A DNA stretch of 64,000 nucleotides from Bacillota bacterium (lineage in GTDB: Bacteria; Bacillota; Negativicutes; Sporomusales; Sporomusaceae). Location of the stretch: positions 17,331 to 81,330 of the forward strand of contig JAEWGR010000004.1 in NCBI GenBank assembly GCA_023388195.1, given 5' to 3'. The notes below the pieces were generated by a model that saw only the letters and a program-made list of their open reading frames with translations, had not been told where the DNA came from and ran no database searches. Position numbers and translations under genes: made by a program. Of this stretch, positions 43,589-52,032 are shown piece after piece (position 1 is the first letter of the stretch; each line of letters begins with the position of its first letter).

Positions 43589-44409
43589 AGCCGGTAGCCC
43601 CGGGGGGTGATCATTTTCCCATCAGCTATGTAAGTCTGGCTGTTGCCAATCAGCACCAGGGAAAACATATCAATATGCTCATTCGTAAAATCGTCAAGAG
43701 TTGACAGCGTCATATCCTCTTTGTCTCTGGTCGCATGATGCACAATGCCGACAGGCGTATTCGGACCACGATGTTTTAACGTAATTTCGCGCACTGCTTC
43801 AATCTGGCTTGTCCGCCTGATACTTTTCGGATTATAGATCGCAATAACAAAATCACCGGCTGCGGCCATTGCAATGCGTTTTTCTATAACCTCCCAGGGG
43901 GTCAGCAGGTCACTCAGGCTAATAACCGCAAAATCATGCATTAAGGGCGCCCCCAATACGGCGGCGGCGGCACTAACGGCACTGATTCCCGGTATAACGG
44001 CAACCTCCGGCTGCAGTGTGGCCGGATATTTGCCAACAAGCTCCAGCACCAGACCGGCCATGCCATAGACGCCAGGGTCGCCACTGGAGATTACCGCAAC
44101 CTGTTTGCCGCTCATAGCCTGCTCCACGGCCGCCTGACAACGGTCAATTTCCTGCATCATGCCGGTACCAATCGTAGCTTTGCCTGCCAGTAAATCCTGG
44201 ATCAGGTTTAAGTATGTGTCATAACCGACAATGACTTCAGCGTTTTCAATTGCCTGACGGGCCCGTGGTGTCATATCAATTAAACTGCCAGGCCCTATTC
44301 CCACCACCGATATTTTACCGGCGCAATGGCAACAGTTACCTTGTGATACTTGGTTTTCGTCAACAGCAGATTGCTGCTCTGCCCTGTTAGAATTGCTGCT
44401 GGTTCGCAT
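43585..44409 (-). CDS. cbiH: Cobalt-precorrin-3B C17-methyltransferase
   Basis: This 274-aa SAM-dependent uroporphyrin-III-methylase-type enzyme contracts the ring. The core begins at KISVVGIGPGSLIDMTPRA and includes SSGDPGVYGMAGLVLE. Before the core is a ~33-residue Ser/Gln/Cys-containing extension with no other start codon in frame, so translation must begin at ATG 44409 (GGAG upstream). This produces a 115-bp out-of-frame overlap with cbiG. Confidence 0.92.
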   Translation of the reverse strand: MRTSSNSNRAEQQSAVDENQVSQGNCCHCAGKISVVGIGPGSLIDMTPRARQAIENAEVIVGYDTYLNLIQDLLAGKATIGTGMMQEIDRCQAAVEQAMSGKQVAVISSGDPGVYGMAGLVLELVGKYPATLQPEVAVIPGISAVSAAAAVLGAPLMHDFAVISLSDLLTPWEVIEKRIAMAAAGDFVIAIYNPKSIRRTSQIEAVREITLKHRGPNTPVGIVHHATRDKEDMTLSTLDDFTNEHIDMFSLVLIGNSQTYIADGKMITPRGYRL

Positions 44410-45368
44410 ACATTTCCCACTCCTATCGTTTCATTAACAAAATCCGATAATGATAATTTATTTTGTTCAATACATCGTGCCAGTTGTTCATTGTTGAAAA
44501 ATTCAATAGGCACATCCAGTTGTTCTGCTGCTGCCAATAACCCGATTTCATTCTCTTTGACAATTGTGCTGCCAATTATAGCAACACTCTTAATACTCCG
44601 GCCAATCTCGCTGCAGGCTTGCTTGATGGCAGCCAGGACCTCCCCGCCGGTAGCGCCGCGGCGACAACCCACACCAAGAGCCAGACTGGCCGGACGCAGA
44701 TAGAGATGGGGCTTGTCAACAGCAAGGTTCCGGTCAGTGATAATCACTGCCGCATCATAACCATCCTTACAGGCAAGCTCATCAAGACCGACCAGTGTAA
44801 CCCCCTGCTCAGCGGCCAAGTCAAGATAACGCTGGTAGCCGGGTAAGGCGTTATCAACAAAAAATACGACCCGGTCACCATTTACGATTGCCGAATTAAT
44901 TGTCTTCAAAGCGGAAAAAGGCTCCATTTCCAGTTCAAGCTTAACTGCCAGCACATCGGCTGCCGGCAGGCTGGCAATATCGGTAGCAGTCGTAATAACA
45001 GCGGTCGCGCCGGCGGCGGCCGCGATCAGCCGGGTTAAATCATTGGCACCGCCAATATGGCCTGCTAACAGGCTAATAGCAAAATTGCCGCCATCATCCA
45101 TGACCACCACAGCCGGATCAATCCGTTTATCCTTGACGTACGGGGCAATAACCCTCACAACAATACCTGTTGCCATGATAAAGATAAACCCTTCGTACAG
45201 CGGAAATATTTCATGAACCAAATCACGTAAGGATTGATAGGAATGCGGTGCATTGATCGGATTCCGCCCGGCCTTAACATACAAATCAACCTCGGGCCCC
45301 AGGCAGGGGGCTAAACGCCCAGCCAATTCGGCCCCTTTATTAGTCACGGAAATGACTGCCAGCTTCAC
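44295..45368 (-). CDS. cbiG: Cobalt-precorrin-5A hydrolase
   Basis: This 357-aa enzyme opens the lactone and releases the two-carbon fragment as acetaldehyde, an anaerobic-route step. The central FIMATGIVVRVIAPYVKDK with VVVMDDGGNFAISLLAGHIGGAN, and the C-terminal LALGVGCRRGATGGEVLAAI domain, are complete. The last ~38 codons overlap cbiH in another frame. The start is GTG 45368. Confidence 0.94.
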   Translation of the reverse strand: MKLAVISVTNKGAELAGRLAPCLGPEVDLYVKAGRNPINAPHSYQSLRDLVHEIFPLYEGFIFIMATGIVVRVIAPYVKDKRIDPAVVVMDDGGNFAISLLAGHIGGANDLTRLIAAAAGATAVITTATDIASLPAADVLAVKLELEMEPFSALKTINSAIVNGDRVVFFVDNALPGYQRYLDLAAEQGVTLVGLDELACKDGYDAAVIITDRNLAVDKPHLYLRPASLALGVGCRRGATGGEVLAAIKQACSEIGRSIKSVAIIGSTIVKENEIGLLAAAEQLDVPIEFFNNEQLARCIEQNKLSLSDFVNETIGVGNVCEPAAILTGQSSNLLLTKTKYHKVTVAIAPVKYRWWE

Positions 45369-45371
45369 AAC

Positions 45372-46136
45372 CTACCGACCCTCCTGTGCCTGCCTGAACA
45401 TATGGCCAAACTCAGGGGCGTACAAGCGGGACAAAGCATAATCTGTCTGTAACACTTTACCGACAACAATCATGGCCGTCCGGTCAATGCCGCTCTCCCG
45501 GGCAGTTTGCGCAATCGTGGCCAGTGTGCCGCGGAAGATTTTTTGATCAGGCCAGGAAGCCTTCTGGACAATAGCTACAGGCGTCTCGAACGTATAGCCG
45601 CCGTCGACAAGCTCTTTAACCACATCGTCCAGCATATGAACACTCAAAAAAATACACATCGTTGCTTCATGGCTGGCCAGTGCCGCCAGCTTCTCTTTTT
45701 CCGGAACCGGTGTACGTCCTTCCAGACGGGTAATAATAACGGTTTGCGAAACATCCGGCAGGGTATATTCCTGCTTTAAAGCTGCCGCGGTGGCCAGAAA
45801 GGAGCTAACCCCCGGTATGACGTCAAAGCTGATGTTTTGGGCTACCAGCGCATCCATTTGTTCCTGGATGGCGCCATAGATGCTGGGATCACCGGTATGA
45901 AGCCGGACCACCAGCTTATTGTCTTTAACCCCTGCCGCCATTACGGCAATAACCTCATCCAGGGTCATGGAAGCGCTATTATAAACTACAGCACCATTTT
46001 TGGCCAGTGATAACAGCGCCGGGTTTACCAGCGAACCGGCATAGATAATAATATCTGCCTGACCTAAAAGACGTTGCCCTTTCACGGTTATGAGCTCAGG
46101 GTCTCCGGGTCCGGCTCCTACAAAAAACACATTCAT
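45372..46136 (-). CDS. cbiF: Cobalt-precorrin-4 C11-methyltransferase
   Basis: This 254-aa SAM-dependent methyltransferase has VFFVGAGPGDPELITVKGQ at the N-terminus and VVRLHTGDPSIYGAIQEQ as the active-site loop. The longest frame starts at 46202, but ATG 46136 follows GGGAG and opens directly at the conserved domain. It lies between cbiT and cbiG. Confidence 0.95.
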   Translation of the reverse strand: MNVFFVGAGPGDPELITVKGQRLLGQADIIIYAGSLVNPALLSLAKNGAVVYNSASMTLDEVIAVMAAGVKDNKLVVRLHTGDPSIYGAIQEQMDALVAQNISFDVIPGVSSFLATAAALKQEYTLPDVSQTVIITRLEGRTPVPEKEKLAALASHEATMCIFLSVHMLDDVVKELVDGGYTFETPVAIVQKASWPDQKIFRGTLATIAQTARESGIDRTAMIVVGKVLQTDYALSRLYAPEFGHMFRQAQEGR

Positions 46137-46155
46137 TTTACTTGTTCTCCCTTCT

Positions 46156-46761
46156 TTATAGCTGTCCGTTCTGCAACAGCTGCGCCTTTTTACCACAGGC
46201 AATTATATAAATTGGATTAAGTGCTTTAAACATATTGCTGGCGCCAGCCTGCTGGAGCCGGGTAACCTGAACGCAGCAGGCTTCAACCTGGTACTCAGGC
46301 CGCTGCCGCATGCTGCCAAGAGCAGCGGCCACCGTTTCCACCGTGACTGCCGTTATAATCATTCGGCCCCCCGGCTTAAGTAAGCAGTCGGCACGTTCGA
46401 GAATCTCAAACAGCCTGCCGCCGCTGCCGCCAATTAAAATAACATCAGCTGCCGGCAGTCCGTCCAGTGCCGCCGGGGCAGCGCCCAGTATGGCCTCCAC
46501 ATTGACAGCCTGAAACTTAGCAGCATTAGCCCGGATTAAAGCCACGCCTTCCGGTTCCCTCTCAATGGCAATAACCTGGCCTCTACTGGCCAGTAGAGCG
46601 GCCTCAACTGACAAAGAGCCGGTACCGGCACCAATATCAATAACCGTGTCCGCAGCGCCAATCCCAGCTTTGGCCAAGGTTAAGATCCTGATTTCCTGCT
46701 TGGTCATCGGGATGTCGCCGCGGATAAACTCGCTGTCGGGAATTCCCAGCTTATGGTTCAT
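46156..46761 (-). CDS. cbiT: Cobalt-precorrin-6B C15-methyltransferase (decarboxylating)
   Basis: This 201-aa class I SAM methyltransferase has the motif VIDIGAGTGSLSVEAALL and the substrate-side GGSGGRLFEIL. In the family it methylates C15 and removes the C12 acetate carboxyl. The separate cbiE and cbiT genes, as opposed to a fused cobL, are typical of the anaerobic pathway. Confidence 0.95.
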   Translation of the reverse strand: MNHKLGIPDSEFIRGDIPMTKQEIRILTLAKAGIGAADTVIDIGAGTGSLSVEAALLASRGQVIAIEREPEGVALIRANAAKFQAVNVEAILGAAPAALDGLPAADVILIGGSGGRLFEILERADCLLKPGGRMIITAVTVETVAAALGSMRQRPEYQVEACCVQVTRLQQAGASNMFKALNPIYIIACGKKAQLLQNGQL

Positions 46762-47384
46762 GCCTTCACCACCATTACACTATGTTCAAAACCGGGGGTA
46801 GCCACTGCCTCGGCTAACGTCAGCGCCGCTACCACTTCATTATCGTAAGACAGATTGGTACACAGCCAGACACAAGCCGTTCCGGGCCAGCCCTGGGCTA
46901 ACAACATACGGGCAATCTGGGCGGGATTATGCTGATGATCTGTTAAAATACCCACTTTATACCCTGGCCTGTATCTAAGCTGCTCATCGGCCGCTTTGCG
47001 GCCATGCATGCTGATTAAGGCCGCATCCTGCCAGACTTCAGCCAGACGGGCAAATGCCAGCTGTACTGAGCTGATGCCGGGGATAACCCGGATCCGCTCA
47101 GGGGCGAACCGGCCCCGGAGAGCAGTCAGCATGCTATAAAACCCCGGATCTCCCGACACCAGCACAATTACATCCTGACAAGCAAGGTGCTGCCCGATAA
47201 AATCGAGCACACCCTGAATATCTTTATCTATAATCCGGCTAACCTGGTTGGCTGAGCTAAATGAATCAAGCGCCCGTTTGCTGCCCACTAGTACCTTCGC
47301 CCCGGCAATTATCCGGCTGGCGATGGGCAGCACATAATCAGGCGAACCAGGGCCAATCCCCACAACAATTATCTGATATTCCAT
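46758..47384 (-). CDS. cbiE: Cobalt-precorrin-7 C5-methyltransferase
   Basis: This 208-aa SAM-dependent methyltransferase begins IIVVGIGPGSPDYVLP and has the SGDPGFYSMLTALR loop. It overlaps cbiT by 4 bp and cbiD by 16 bp. Confidence 0.94.
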   Translation of the reverse strand: MEYQIIVVGIGPGSPDYVLPIASRIIAGAKVLVGSKRALDSFSSANQVSRIIDKDIQGVLDFIGQHLACQDVIVLVSGDPGFYSMLTALRGRFAPERIRVIPGISSVQLAFARLAEVWQDAALISMHGRKAADEQLRYRPGYKVGILTDHQHNPAQIARMLLAQGWPGTACVWLCTNLSYDNEVVAALTLAEAVATPGFEHSVMVVKA

Positions 47385-48472
47385 CCTAAATGGCCTCCAA
47401 TTTCCCTGGCGGTCTGATCAAGTCCCAGTATCTCGCCCTTCAGTGTCACGATCACTGTGCCTACGGCCAAATCGCCGAATACATAACGCTCGGCCCGGGC
47501 ACTGGCCCGTTCAGCCAGCACATTGTATACAGCTGTCATATTATAACGGGCAATAATCGGCATAACCGCCTCGGTCGTAGTCGAGGCCAACACCTCCTCC
47601 ACAGCGGGCTGAGGCGCGCCGCCGGCTGCCATATAGGCGGCCAGGGTCTCCAGTCTGGCGTCAGCCATCCGGTTATGGGTATGAAATATACCAGCCGATA
47701 CTTTGACTATTTTCCCAAGATGACCGAATAAGAGCACCCGGCGCATGCCATATTTAACAGCATTCTCCAGCATATGGCCGATAAAATTGCTGGTTTGAAC
47801 AACCGCAGCGGCCGGGATACCATACCGGTTAATTGCAATATCCTGGCCAATCTTGCCTGGGGCAAACACAATCTCATTATATCCCAAGGCCTGTACCACA
47901 CTGATTTGCGGCACAAGCGAATTCTTAAACGCCTCTTCGGACATCGGTTCAACAATACCGGTAGTGCCGATGATGGATAAACCGCCAACAATGCCCAGGA
48001 TTGGATTCAGCGTCCTGGTAGCCAGTTTCTCCCCGCCGGGCACAGAGATCGTTACGACTGCGCCCCTTCCCGGCGGCAGGCACTCCTCAACAGCCCGGAT
48101 AATCATGGCTCGCGGCCCGGGATTCACCGCCGGTTCACCTACTGGCATAGCTAACCCCGGCTTGGTCACTGTCCCGACCCCTTCACCGGCTTTAATGATT
48201 ATACCGGGCTCATCATTAATCATAATTCCGGCTACTATTTTTACACCGTTGGTAATATCGGGGTCGTCACCGGCATCTTTAATAACCCAGGCCGAACCAC
48301 CGCCGGCAATCGGGCAGCTTCCGGCCACCGGCACTACCAGCGCCACCCCCTGCGGTGAAATTACCTCAACGGCAGCCACAGTTTGCCCGCTCCAGGCCAG
48401 TACCGCCGCTTTAGCGGCTGCAGCCGCACAGGTTCCGGTAGTAATCCCCTTGCGCATCGGTTTGTCAGACAA
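47369..48472 (-). CDS. cbiD: Cobalt-precorrin-5B C1-methyltransferase
   Basis: This 367-aa methyltransferase is specific to the anaerobic route. RKGITTGTCAAAAAKAA at the N-terminus and LFGHLGKIVKVSAGIFHTHN are signatures. The frame opens with TTG 48472, 7 nt after AGGGGG. That ribosome-binding sequence is the 3' arm of the riboswitch terminator. An ATG at 48457 lacks a ribosome-binding site. It is the first gene of the 16-gene operon. Confidence 0.94.
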   Translation of the reverse strand: MSDKPMRKGITTGTCAAAAAKAAVLAWSGQTVAAVEVISPQGVALVVPVAGSCPIAGGGSAWVIKDAGDDPDITNGVKIVAGIMINDEPGIIIKAGEGVGTVTKPGLAMPVGEPAVNPGPRAMIIRAVEECLPPGRGAVVTISVPGGEKLATRTLNPILGIVGGLSIIGTTGIVEPMSEEAFKNSLVPQISVVQALGYNEIVFAPGKIGQDIAINRYGIPAAAVVQTSNFIGHMLENAVKYGMRRVLLFGHLGKIVKVSAGIFHTHNRMADARLETLAAYMAAGGAPQPAVEEVLASTTTEAVMPIIARYNMTAVYNVLAERASARAERYVFGDLAVGTVIVTLKGEILGLDQTAREIGGHLGWNIR

Positions 48473-48497
48473 TAAAAAACCCCCTTGAGCAGGGGGT
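48473..48497 (-). terminator. Riboswitch terminator / cbiD Shine-Dalgarno hairpin
   Basis: On the minus strand ACCCCCT and AGGGGGT form a 7-bp stem with a five-base loop, followed by six T and then the TTG start of cbiD. It works as an intrinsic terminator, and its 3' arm (AAGGGGG) is also the only plausible ribosome-binding sequence. Confidence 0.85.
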
Positions 48498-48540
48498 AAA
48501 TACCAAACAAGAATTTTTTTTGCCTGATTATTGTACCCAC

Positions 48541-48548
48541 ACCTGCCT
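48541..48548 (-). promoter_or_regulatory. Anti-B12-box (antiterminator strand)
   Basis: On the minus strand AGGCAGGT is fully complementary to ACCTGCCT of the riboswitch B12 box (48641-48648). Pairing between them could form the alternative fold that competes with ligand binding. Confidence 0.5.
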
Positions 48549-48629
48549 ATCTTCCGTAGGTCCCAGCACTAATCTTTCTTAAAACCGATAAATAGCCTCG
48601 GTTTTGAGAGAGATAAAGTACTAGCGGCA

Positions 48630-48908
48630 TGTGCCGGAACAGGCAGGTCTCCTGACTCTGGTTCATTGCGACCTAGTAGTCCATCAAGCCTAAATCTATA
48701 GTATTCCTGACGTGATATTTCCTGTCCGGCTACGTGGCGTCGCCTTGCCGGACAAAAAACTTACACCATTCAGCCTATAGCCTTAGACTTGGCGGACTAC
48801 CTGCCTTCCCGGTTTCCCAGTGGCACAAATTAAGCAGCATCCCCAATACAGTGGCGGGACCGTGCCGGCATTACACCGGACTTCCCTATTAAGCGTGAAG
48901 CACCCGTT
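48630..48908 (-). ncRNA. Cobalamin riboswitch upstream of cbiD
   Basis: The minus-strand sequence carries the class features in order: GGGTGCTTCACG, AATAGGGAAGTCCGGTGTAA, GGTCCCGCCACTGT, GTGCCACTGGGAAACCGGGA, and the B12 box region AGTCAGGAGACCTGCCTGTT (about 48634-48657). Adenosylcobalamin-type ligands would shut off the operon. Between the aptamer and cbiD lie a perfect 8-bp hairpin (48581-48605), the anti-B12-box and the terminator. Confidence 0.95.
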
Positions 48909-48923
48909 CCCTACACTTATCAA

Positions 48924-48929
48924 ATTATA
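48924..48929 (-). promoter_or_regulatory. Candidate -10 of the cobalamin operon promoter
   Basis: On the minus strand a perfect TATAAT lies about 20 bp before the riboswitch 5' end. No good -35 hexamer is present 16-18 bp further upstream, so the assignment is tentative. Confidence 0.4.
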
Positions 48930-49032
48930 TCTTAAATTATAATTCCCTATTGTTATGTATTTTCCTGCTGGCAGGTCGAATAATTATGAATTTTAATAGT
49001 TAGCCTCTAAATTGCAAAAATTATGCAATTTT

Positions 49033-49062
49033 TTGCGAATTTAAACAGGATTTTTCTATAGT
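49033..49062 (+). promoter_or_regulatory. Promoter of the lactate-utilisation operon
   Basis: TTGCGA and TATAGT are separated by 18 bp. An AT-rich dyad (AATTGCAAAAA at 49010-49020 against TTTTTTGCGAATT at 49029-49041) overlaps the -35 region and could bind an additional regulator. Confidence 0.5.
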
Positions 49063-49079
49063 GATGCGGAATAGTACAC

Positions 49080-49090
49080 TGGTCAGACCA
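49080..49090. promoter_or_regulatory. GntR/FadR-type operator TGGTCAGACCA
   Basis: The palindrome fits the TNGTNNNACNA pattern of FadR-subfamily GntR regulators, to which the lactate regulators LldR/LutR belong. It lies 10-20 bp downstream of the predicted transcription start, a position suited to repression. No regulator gene is in the window. Confidence 0.6.
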
Positions 49091-49131
49091 TCATACCAAG
49101 TATTTAATCTTTTTTTGGGGGAGTGGAGAGT

Positions 49132-49746
49132 TTGAAAAAAGTGAGTGACCATTGGCAGCAAGCACTTACAGCCTCTGCCGACGGCGTCAGCCTGTTCTCA
49201 GAGTTTGAAACAAGGGCCAAAAATGCCGCCGCTGAGGTTTTCCGGGTCAAAACAGCGTCCGAAGCTACCGAAGTCATTACCAGCCTTGTCAAGTACACAA
49301 ATGCCCGCAAGATTGTAGCTGTTAACAGCCCGCTGCAGCAGGCAGCCGGCATCAACGCCGCGCTGGCCGAACTTGGTGTTGCTCTTTACACCGACCAGGC
49401 CGATATTGCCGAACATGCAGAGAGCGCGGACATCGGCATCTCGTCAGTGGAATTTGGCATTGCCGAATCAGGCAGTGTCTGCCAGGACGCTATGGCCTTT
49501 GAAAGCCGCCTGGTCTCCATGCTTCCTCCTGTTCATGTTGCGTTTATGAACAGTGGCCGTGTTGTGCCTGGTGTAACGGAAGCTATGGAGGTAATCTCCA
49601 AGGTGTATGACCGCGGTTACATTAGTTTTATTACCGGTCCGAGCCGCACTGCCGACATTGAACGCGTGCTGACAATCGGTGTACATGGCCCCAGCCGCTT
49701 TATCATTATCGCCGTTGATGAAGAAGTTAACGGAGGTAATTGCTAA
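49132..49746 (+). CDS. lutC: LUD-domain protein LutC/LldG (lactate oxidation)
   Basis: This 204-aa LUD-domain protein carries the typical VEFGIAESGSVCQDA segment and the C-terminal GPSRTADIERVLTIGVHGP motif. In Bacillus and Desulfovibrio such proteins are subunits of the iron-sulfur L-lactate dehydrogenase. Start candidates are GTG 49123, TTG 49132 and GTG 49141, and TTG 49132 has GGGGGAG at 7 nt. It overlaps the next gene by one base. Confidence 0.9.
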   Translation: MKKVSDHWQQALTASADGVSLFSEFETRAKNAAAEVFRVKTASEATEVITSLVKYTNARKIVAVNSPLQQAAGINAALAELGVALYTDQADIAEHAESADIGISSVEFGIAESGSVCQDAMAFESRLVSMLPPVHVAFMNSGRVVPGVTEAMEVISKVYDRGYISFITGPSRTADIERVLTIGVHGPSRFIIIAVDEEVNGGNC

Positions 49747-51917
49747 TGAATACGAACAACCGGAATATTAAAAATGAAATAGAAGAAAAACTGAACGACG
49801 ATATATTGCGCGGTGCCTTAAGCCGTTTTGCCGAGGCCTACCCTATATCCCGGGCCAAAGCCTATGAGAATGTAGCCGATGTGGAAGCTCTCCGCGAGCA
49901 GGTCCGTCAAATGAAGATAGGTGCTGTTGCCAATATTGACAACCTGGCCGACCAGTTTGAAGCGGAAGCGACTAAGCGTGGCGCCAAAGTGTTCCGGGCC
50001 CACGATGGCGATGCCTTAAAAAAATATCTTATCAATCTCTGCCGCGAGAAGAATGTAAAACGAATTGTTAAATCCAAATCCATGGCCTCAGAGGAAATTC
50101 ATCTTAACCACGACCTGGAAGCAGCCGGACTGCATGTAAAAGAAACTGACCTGGGCGAATGGATTATTTCACTGGCAGGTCACAAGCCCTCGCATATGGT
50201 CATGCCGGCCATCCATTTAAGCCGGGAACAGATTGCTGATTACTTCTCCGAGGAATTGAAACAGGAAATTCCAACCGATATCCCCTTTATGGTCCAGGCC
50301 GCCCGCACAGCCCTCAGAGGCGAATTCCTGCAGGCCGATATGGGAATTTCCGGGGCCAACTTCGGCATCGCCGAAAATGGGGCTATCGGCCTGGTAACCA
50401 ACGAAGGCAATGCCCGTCTGGTAACTACCCTGCCCCGTGTTCATGTTGTTATTATCGGTTATGAAAAACTGATTCCCACAATTAAAGACGCCGCACCGAT
50501 CCTGCGCACGCTGCCGCGCAATGCCACCGGCCAGTTGATGACAAGTTATATGACCATGACGTCAGGGGTTACCCCGGTAATGGTTAAACAAGATGGCAAA
50601 TGGATTGAACAGGAAAAAGAATTGCATATTATCCTTTTCGATAATGGCCGCTTAAAAGCAGCCCGTGATGACAAATTTAAAGAAATCTACCAATGTGTCC
50701 GCTGTGCCTCGTGCCTGAATGTCTGCCCTGTATATACCCTGGTAGGCGGCCATGTCTACGGTCATATTTATGCCGGCGGCATCGGGGCCATCCTGACTGC
50801 TTTCCTAAACAGCATGGGGGACTTCGAAAAGATCAATGAATTATGTATCGGCTGCCGCAAATGTGTCGAGATATGCCCCGGCAAAATTGACATCCCCCAT
50901 CTCATCGAGGATCTCCGGGCTAAGGCCGTCCAGGAACATGGACTGCCGTTTGGCGTTAAAGCGGTATTTGAAAATGTCCTGGCTAACCGCAAGGTTTTTC
51001 ATACCCTGCTGCGCCTGGCTGCCATCGGGCAAAAACCGTTTCAGTCCGGCCGCCTGATCCGCCATCTGCCCTTGTTTCTGGCCGGTATGGCCAAAGACCG
51101 CAGCCTGCCTGCAGTCGCAGACGTCCCCTTTCGCGACCGCGTTGCCAAAGTAACGAAAAGTATAAATAAACCAGCCAAACGGATTGCTTTTTTCAGTGGC
51201 TGCAACATTGATTTTATTTTCCCTGAAACCGGCGAAGCAGTATATAAGGTACTCCAGGACCTTAACATGGAGGTCGTTTTCCCTGAAGAGCAAAGCTGCT
51301 GCGGTAAACCGGTCCTCGGTATGGGTGACCGGGAAACAGCCAAGCGAATTGCCCGAAGGAATATTGAGGTCTTTGAAGCCGCCAATGCCGACACCATTCT
51401 TTCGGCTTGCCCGACCTGTGCCGAGACCTGGCATCAAACCTATGTCGAATTATTTGCCGACGAGCCGGAATGGCAAAAACGGGCTGAGAAAATCGGTCAT
51501 AAAGTCTGTGAATTCACCAGCTTTGTCGCCAGGGAATATCAAAAAGCCGGTCGCTTGACAAAAACGGCCGGTCATAAAAAAGTGACCTATCACGACTCGT
51601 GCCATATGAAACGGGGGCTCGGTATCTACACTGAGCCACGGCAGCTGCTGGCAGCCGCTCCGGGCTATGAACTGGTCGAAATGAAAGACTGTGACAAATG
51701 CTGCGGCATGGCCGGCGCTTTCGGAGTTAAATACAGCGAGCTGTCCATGCCGATCCTTAAGCAAAAGATCACCAACATTAAAGCCAGTGATGCCGAGGTG
51801 ATTGCCGTTGCCTGCCCGGCCTGCATGATGCAGATTCAGGGCGGCCTTGACAAGCAGCTGCCGGCTGTGAAAATTAAACATGTAGCAGAAATCTTAGCGG
51901 AAAACCTTAAAGCATAA
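49746..51917 (+). CDS. lutB: Fused LutB-LutA type L-lactate dehydrogenase iron-sulfur protein (LldH-like)
   Basis: This 723-aa protein has an N-terminal LUD domain as in LutB (ISGANFGIAENGAIGLVTNEG). Two [4Fe-4S] ferredoxin-like motifs follow, CVRCASCLNVCP (near 317) and CIGCRKCVEICP (near 368). The C-terminal CCG domain as in LutA has SCCGKPVLGMGD and KCCGMAGAFG. Separate LutA and LutB proteins in Bacillus are one chain here, as in LldH of Desulfovibrio. It oxidises lactate to pyruvate, and the electron acceptor is unknown. ATG 49746 follows GGAGG. Confidence 0.9.
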   Translation: MNTNNRNIKNEIEEKLNDDILRGALSRFAEAYPISRAKAYENVADVEALREQVRQMKIGAVANIDNLADQFEAEATKRGAKVFRAHDGDALKKYLINLCREKNVKRIVKSKSMASEEIHLNHDLEAAGLHVKETDLGEWIISLAGHKPSHMVMPAIHLSREQIADYFSEELKQEIPTDIPFMVQAARTALRGEFLQADMGISGANFGIAENGAIGLVTNEGNARLVTTLPRVHVVIIGYEKLIPTIKDAAPILRTLPRNATGQLMTSYMTMTSGVTPVMVKQDGKWIEQEKELHIILFDNGRLKAARDDKFKEIYQCVRCASCLNVCPVYTLVGGHVYGHIYAGGIGAILTAFLNSMGDFEKINELCIGCRKCVEICPGKIDIPHLIEDLRAKAVQEHGLPFGVKAVFENVLANRKVFHTLLRLAAIGQKPFQSGRLIRHLPLFLAGMAKDRSLPAVADVPFRDRVAKVTKSINKPAKRIAFFSGCNIDFIFPETGEAVYKVLQDLNMEVVFPEEQSCCGKPVLGMGDRETAKRIARRNIEVFEAANADTILSACPTCAETWHQTYVELFADEPEWQKRAEKIGHKVCEFTSFVAREYQKAGRLTKTAGHKKVTYHDSCHMKRGLGIYTEPRQLLAAAPGYELVEMKDCDKCCGMAGAFGVKYSELSMPILKQKITNIKASDAEVIAVACPACMMQIQGGLDKQLPAVKIKHVAEILAENLKA

Positions 51918-51927
51918 TATTATCTTA

Positions 51928-51973
51928 GACAAACCAAAAGGAGCCTTTCCAGAAAGGCTCCTTTTGGTTTGTC
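51928..51973. terminator. Long-stem terminator between lutB and the GT39 gene
   Basis: A perfect 21-bp inverted repeat with a four-base loop lies between convergent genes, starting 11 bp after the lutB stop. Its outer arms include A- and T-rich parts, so it can serve both strands. Confidence 0.82.
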
Positions 51974-52032
51974 CAGCAAAATTTATAACATATAAGCTGT
52001 TGTTGTCACCGGCATGCCGCCACTGACTCGGG

